Shown here: piece by piece, positions 61,538 to 64,000 of the stretch | Layout: the number at the start of each line of letters is the position of its first letter | How positions within the stretch are numbered: the first letter of the stretch is position 1 | Assembly (NCBI RefSeq): GCF_945859685.1 | Contig: NC_079150.1 | Location: 1,684,331-1,748,330 of the forward strand | Length of the DNA stretch: 64,000 nt | Source of the DNA: Eupeodes corollae | Lineage: Eukaryota; Arthropoda; Insecta; Diptera; Syrphidae | Direction: 5' to 3' | Translations under genes and position numbers: made by a program | Notes under the pieces: model-generated | Seen by the model: only the letters and a program-made list of their open reading frames with translations | What the model was told of the DNA's origin: nothing | Database searches by the model: none

Positions 61538-62221
61538 CATTTGTTCGTATGTACATATATATTTAAAATGATTTAACTTGTTTCTTTTTTTGAATGATCT
61601 ATGTCACGTTCTTATTCGTATTTGTATGTATTATGTATTAAATTGTTTTATTAAAATAATTTCTCTCTATACTTTATAGTATTTTTTTTTATTAAATCAG
61701 ACAGACGGCAAACTCAGCCATGCTTTATAAATCTGTAATACAAAATCAAATTTAATTTGATTTGATTTATTTTTCAAACCATCACATTCAATCGCATTAG
61801 TTCACTTAAAATAGGCATTTCATTTCGTAATAATTTGCATATCGATGAAAATTGGTACAGTTACTGAGGATATCGTTATGAGCGAGCATAATAATTTTTT
61901 TTTTTTGAAAATTTCCGTTTTTGGCTGTAATTTTTGAAGGGTAATGTATACAGCTATACCGTTCAAAACTTGTTGAAGTTGTGTTGGTTGAACCTTACCA
62001 ATAAATCGTAGGAATACTTGTTTTAATTTAAATATAAACAAGTTTATTTGGTTATTTAAGTAACCAATTTACAAATTTACAACAGATTTCAAATTAAGTA
62101 TATACATAATAACAATTCAATTTATAAATACATATTATCTTTATATAAAATTTAAAATTGAAAAAAAAAGAATTAAAGTGATTAATCGACTTTTATATAT
62201 AAGTTTTTGAACATTGATATA

Positions 62222-63320
62222 TCTATATATATAAAAATCAATGCCACTTTTCGTTGTAATTTTATAACTCAACAATGCATTTACCGATTTGGCTAATTTT
62301 GACCTTGAATTATTCGTGGAAGTGCAGAGAAGGTTTGTACGTAGAGAAAATTTAAAAAAAAGATATCTTGAAAAGGTGTAAGATCAACATCTTTCTATAC
62401 TCCCATATACAAAAAATTTGTACAAAAACTTAAAAAAATCCCGATTTGTTGATTACCTTGGAAATGTAGAACGAAGCCATTGATTTTAGCGACTATTTGA
62501 TCGGAATAGAAAACTGAATTAGCACTTGCATCTTCGGGAATTGCTGCTGCATTTTCTGTCATTCCTCGATAAATTCCTACTGATAAAATAAACACCTGTT
62601 GTTAGAAATTGGTGATGGCAAAATACCAACCGACAGTACCAACGGATTGATCACTTTACCGAAAAATTTTTGTATACAATTGCGCAATCTATATATTGGT
62701 TGAGAGAACGCACCACTTTAGCACCGAAAAACATTCATATCAATGCTATTAATTTTCAAATTCAATCGAAATTGCCAGGTGTCGTCACGACATATAAATC
62801 CATTGACAGTGTCAATAAATGTCTTGATATAAATCAAGATGAGTCAATGAATTTTCCAATTGAATTTTTAAATTTATTTGAACCGACTGGTATACCACCG
62901 CATTGCTTGAATCTAAAAATTGGTTCTTTATTAATCCGCCCAAAACTGTGTAATGGCACCAGATTGGTAGTGAAAAAGTTATTTCCAAATTTGATTGAAG
63001 CTACAATCTTAACTGGCAAATCAAAAGGAGAAGGTTTTTTGATACCGTGTATTCCTCTGATTCCAACTGATATGTCATTTGAATTCAAAAGATTTGACTA
63101 TCCCATATAGACCCACCATAGTAAGAGTACCCAATTCTTTTTTAGTTTTTAGTTTTTACTCTTTGCTGATAAATATAATATAAACAATATATCATTTGGG
63201 TCATTTGGACTTTTAAATAGCTAGCACTATAAAATATTTTTTTGTTTGAATAAATGAACTTAATAATATTTTTTGTATTACTATGTCTTATACGTTGCGA
63301 AGCACGTACCGAGCCGCTAG
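62222..63320 (+). mobile_element. Non-autonomous Helitron, 1.1 kb, both ends present
   Basis: The left end TCTATATATATAAAAATC starts at 62222 after an A. The right end has a small stem (ACGTTGCGAAGCACGT) and GAGCCGCTAG at 63311-63320, followed by T, as expected for insertion between A and T. Inside, the plus strand carries LLEIGDGKIPTDSTNGLITLP at about 62600, and the 146-codon frame 62670-63110 with NFPIEFLNLFEPTGIPPHCL, LCNGTRLVVKKL and IPCIPLIPTDMSFEFKRFDYPI. This is a piece of the PIF1-type helicase, stopped before the KAQGQT block. Rep and most of the helicase are absent, so it could move only with help. Confidence 0.87.
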
Positions 63321-64000
63321 TCTAAATTAAAATAAAACATATGAAATAAATTCCACCTTCAAAAAAAAAGTATATTCATACTTTTTTTATACATATAATT
63401 TTAACATTAAATGAAGAAAAAAAAACAAATAATAAGTTTAAAAAACTAGAGAAAATAGCTAAATATATCAAGAAGCTATACCTAAACCCATTGTATCGTA
63501 AAAACCATCACCGCCATCACAATTTACTTCCACCATCACCACCACTGGTGAAGATGAGGGTGAAGGCGACTACGGAATTATTGTGCAATCCAACCTCATC
63601 ACCCGTATCAAACTTGCTTCTTAACACAGGATATATTGTGTTTTTCATAAAAACAACTTGAAATGTATGTTCCCTAGAGGTAGTCTTTTCGGGTTTTTGT
63701 TTTGATTTGTTTGCTTGTTTAAGTTTAAGTTAATTTTTCAATTTTTTGTTCCTAGAAAACAATATAGAAAAAGATAGAAGTGGCCCTTCTATGGATCGTC
63801 TACGGTATAGAATTGAACTTACAGCATGTGTAAACAAAATATTTATTTTTTGTTCTATTAGTCCATTTAGTGTAGTTTGGTATCAACCACTCCATGAAAA
63901 AAAGATACGTACAAAATTATATATATACATACATATTATATATGGATACCAGCTAGAAAGTGAGTTAAGTTTCCTCCTAAGATTGGACATCAGGAATGGA

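Larger units (their letters stand above)
54418..64000 (-). other. Upstream part of the dpr locus (5' intron, no exon found)
   Basis: The first visible exon begins in phase 1, so at least one upstream coding exon exists. I found no convincing one here, and this stretch is probably intron. It contains two Helitron remnants, the long tandem-unit array, a mariner-type MITE and a Tigger-like element. I see nothing recognisable in 56240-58000, 61540-62220 or 63321-64000, beyond short CCACCA/CATCACC-rich patches near 57020 and 63505-63545. Confidence 0.6.

Noticed and set aside
62834..63088. Minus-strand ORF of 84 codons
   Set aside because: It is the shadow of the Helitron helicase fragment on the plus strand.

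Overview
This is an AT-rich eukaryotic (insect, most likely dipteran) window. It holds part of one recognisable host gene: the 3' portion of a Dpr-family (defective proboscis extension response) two-immunoglobulin-domain neuronal surface protein, on the minus strand. Seven coding exons are supported by GT-AG splice sites, compatible phases and continuous homology: 54373-54417, 42150-42265, 41860-42070, 24015-24068, 11813-11915, 6054-6241 and 3298-3449 (stop at 3298-3300). Together they encode the last 288 whole residues of the protein. They cover a short N-terminal linker, Ig domain 1, an 18-codon inter-domain linker, Ig domain 2 and a hydrophobic C-terminal tail. The signal-peptide exon(s) and promoter must lie beyond position 64000. 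Family membership is secure. From memory the sequence is closest to Drosophila dpr7, and that paralogue call is moderate, not certain.

Only about 870 of 64000 bases are coding. The rest is introns (79 bp to 17.8 kb), plus 3.3 kb of 3' flank and about 9.6 kb upstream of the first visible exon. These are packed with decayed mobile elements: several non-LTR retrotransposon (LINE) fragments on both strands; a tRNA-derived SINE family with at least seven copies; and DNA transposons of the Tc1/mariner/IS630, pogo/Tigger, PIF/Harbinger and hAT groups. There are also two Helitron remnants, two MITEs and several unclassified repeats, some carrying an internal tandem array of about 165 bp. No element has an intact long ORF, so all look non-autonomous or dead.

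Layout. 1-3.3 kb: 3' flank with an RT scrap and a Tc1 end. 3.3-6.2 kb: last exon, a SINE and two LINE fragments. 6.2-11.9 kb: intron with a diverged 0.6-0.7 kb duplication and SINE pieces. 11.9-24 kb: intron with repeats, a SINE with clear target-site duplications, an IS630-like transposase interrupted by a MITE, and a hAT remnant. 24-41.9 kb: the largest intron, with a Harbinger element, an RTE-like LINE, repeats, a LINE containing a perfect 328-bp-period tandem duplication, a Tc1 remnant, a GATGTT microsatellite and a SINE. 41.9-42.3 kb: the Ig1 exon pair, separated by a 79-bp intron. 42.3-54.4 kb: intron with three LINE fragments, a pogo transposase, SINEs and a mariner fragment. 54.4-64 kb: two Helitrons, a long repeat array and a Tigger-like element.

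I saw no CRISPR array, rRNA gene, independent tRNA gene, bacterial-type operon or new multi-gene system. The most interesting points are the two small phase-symmetric exons of the dpr gene, the 3' tail shared by the SINE and the RTE-like LINE, the nested and duplicated elements, and the unclassified repeat families.
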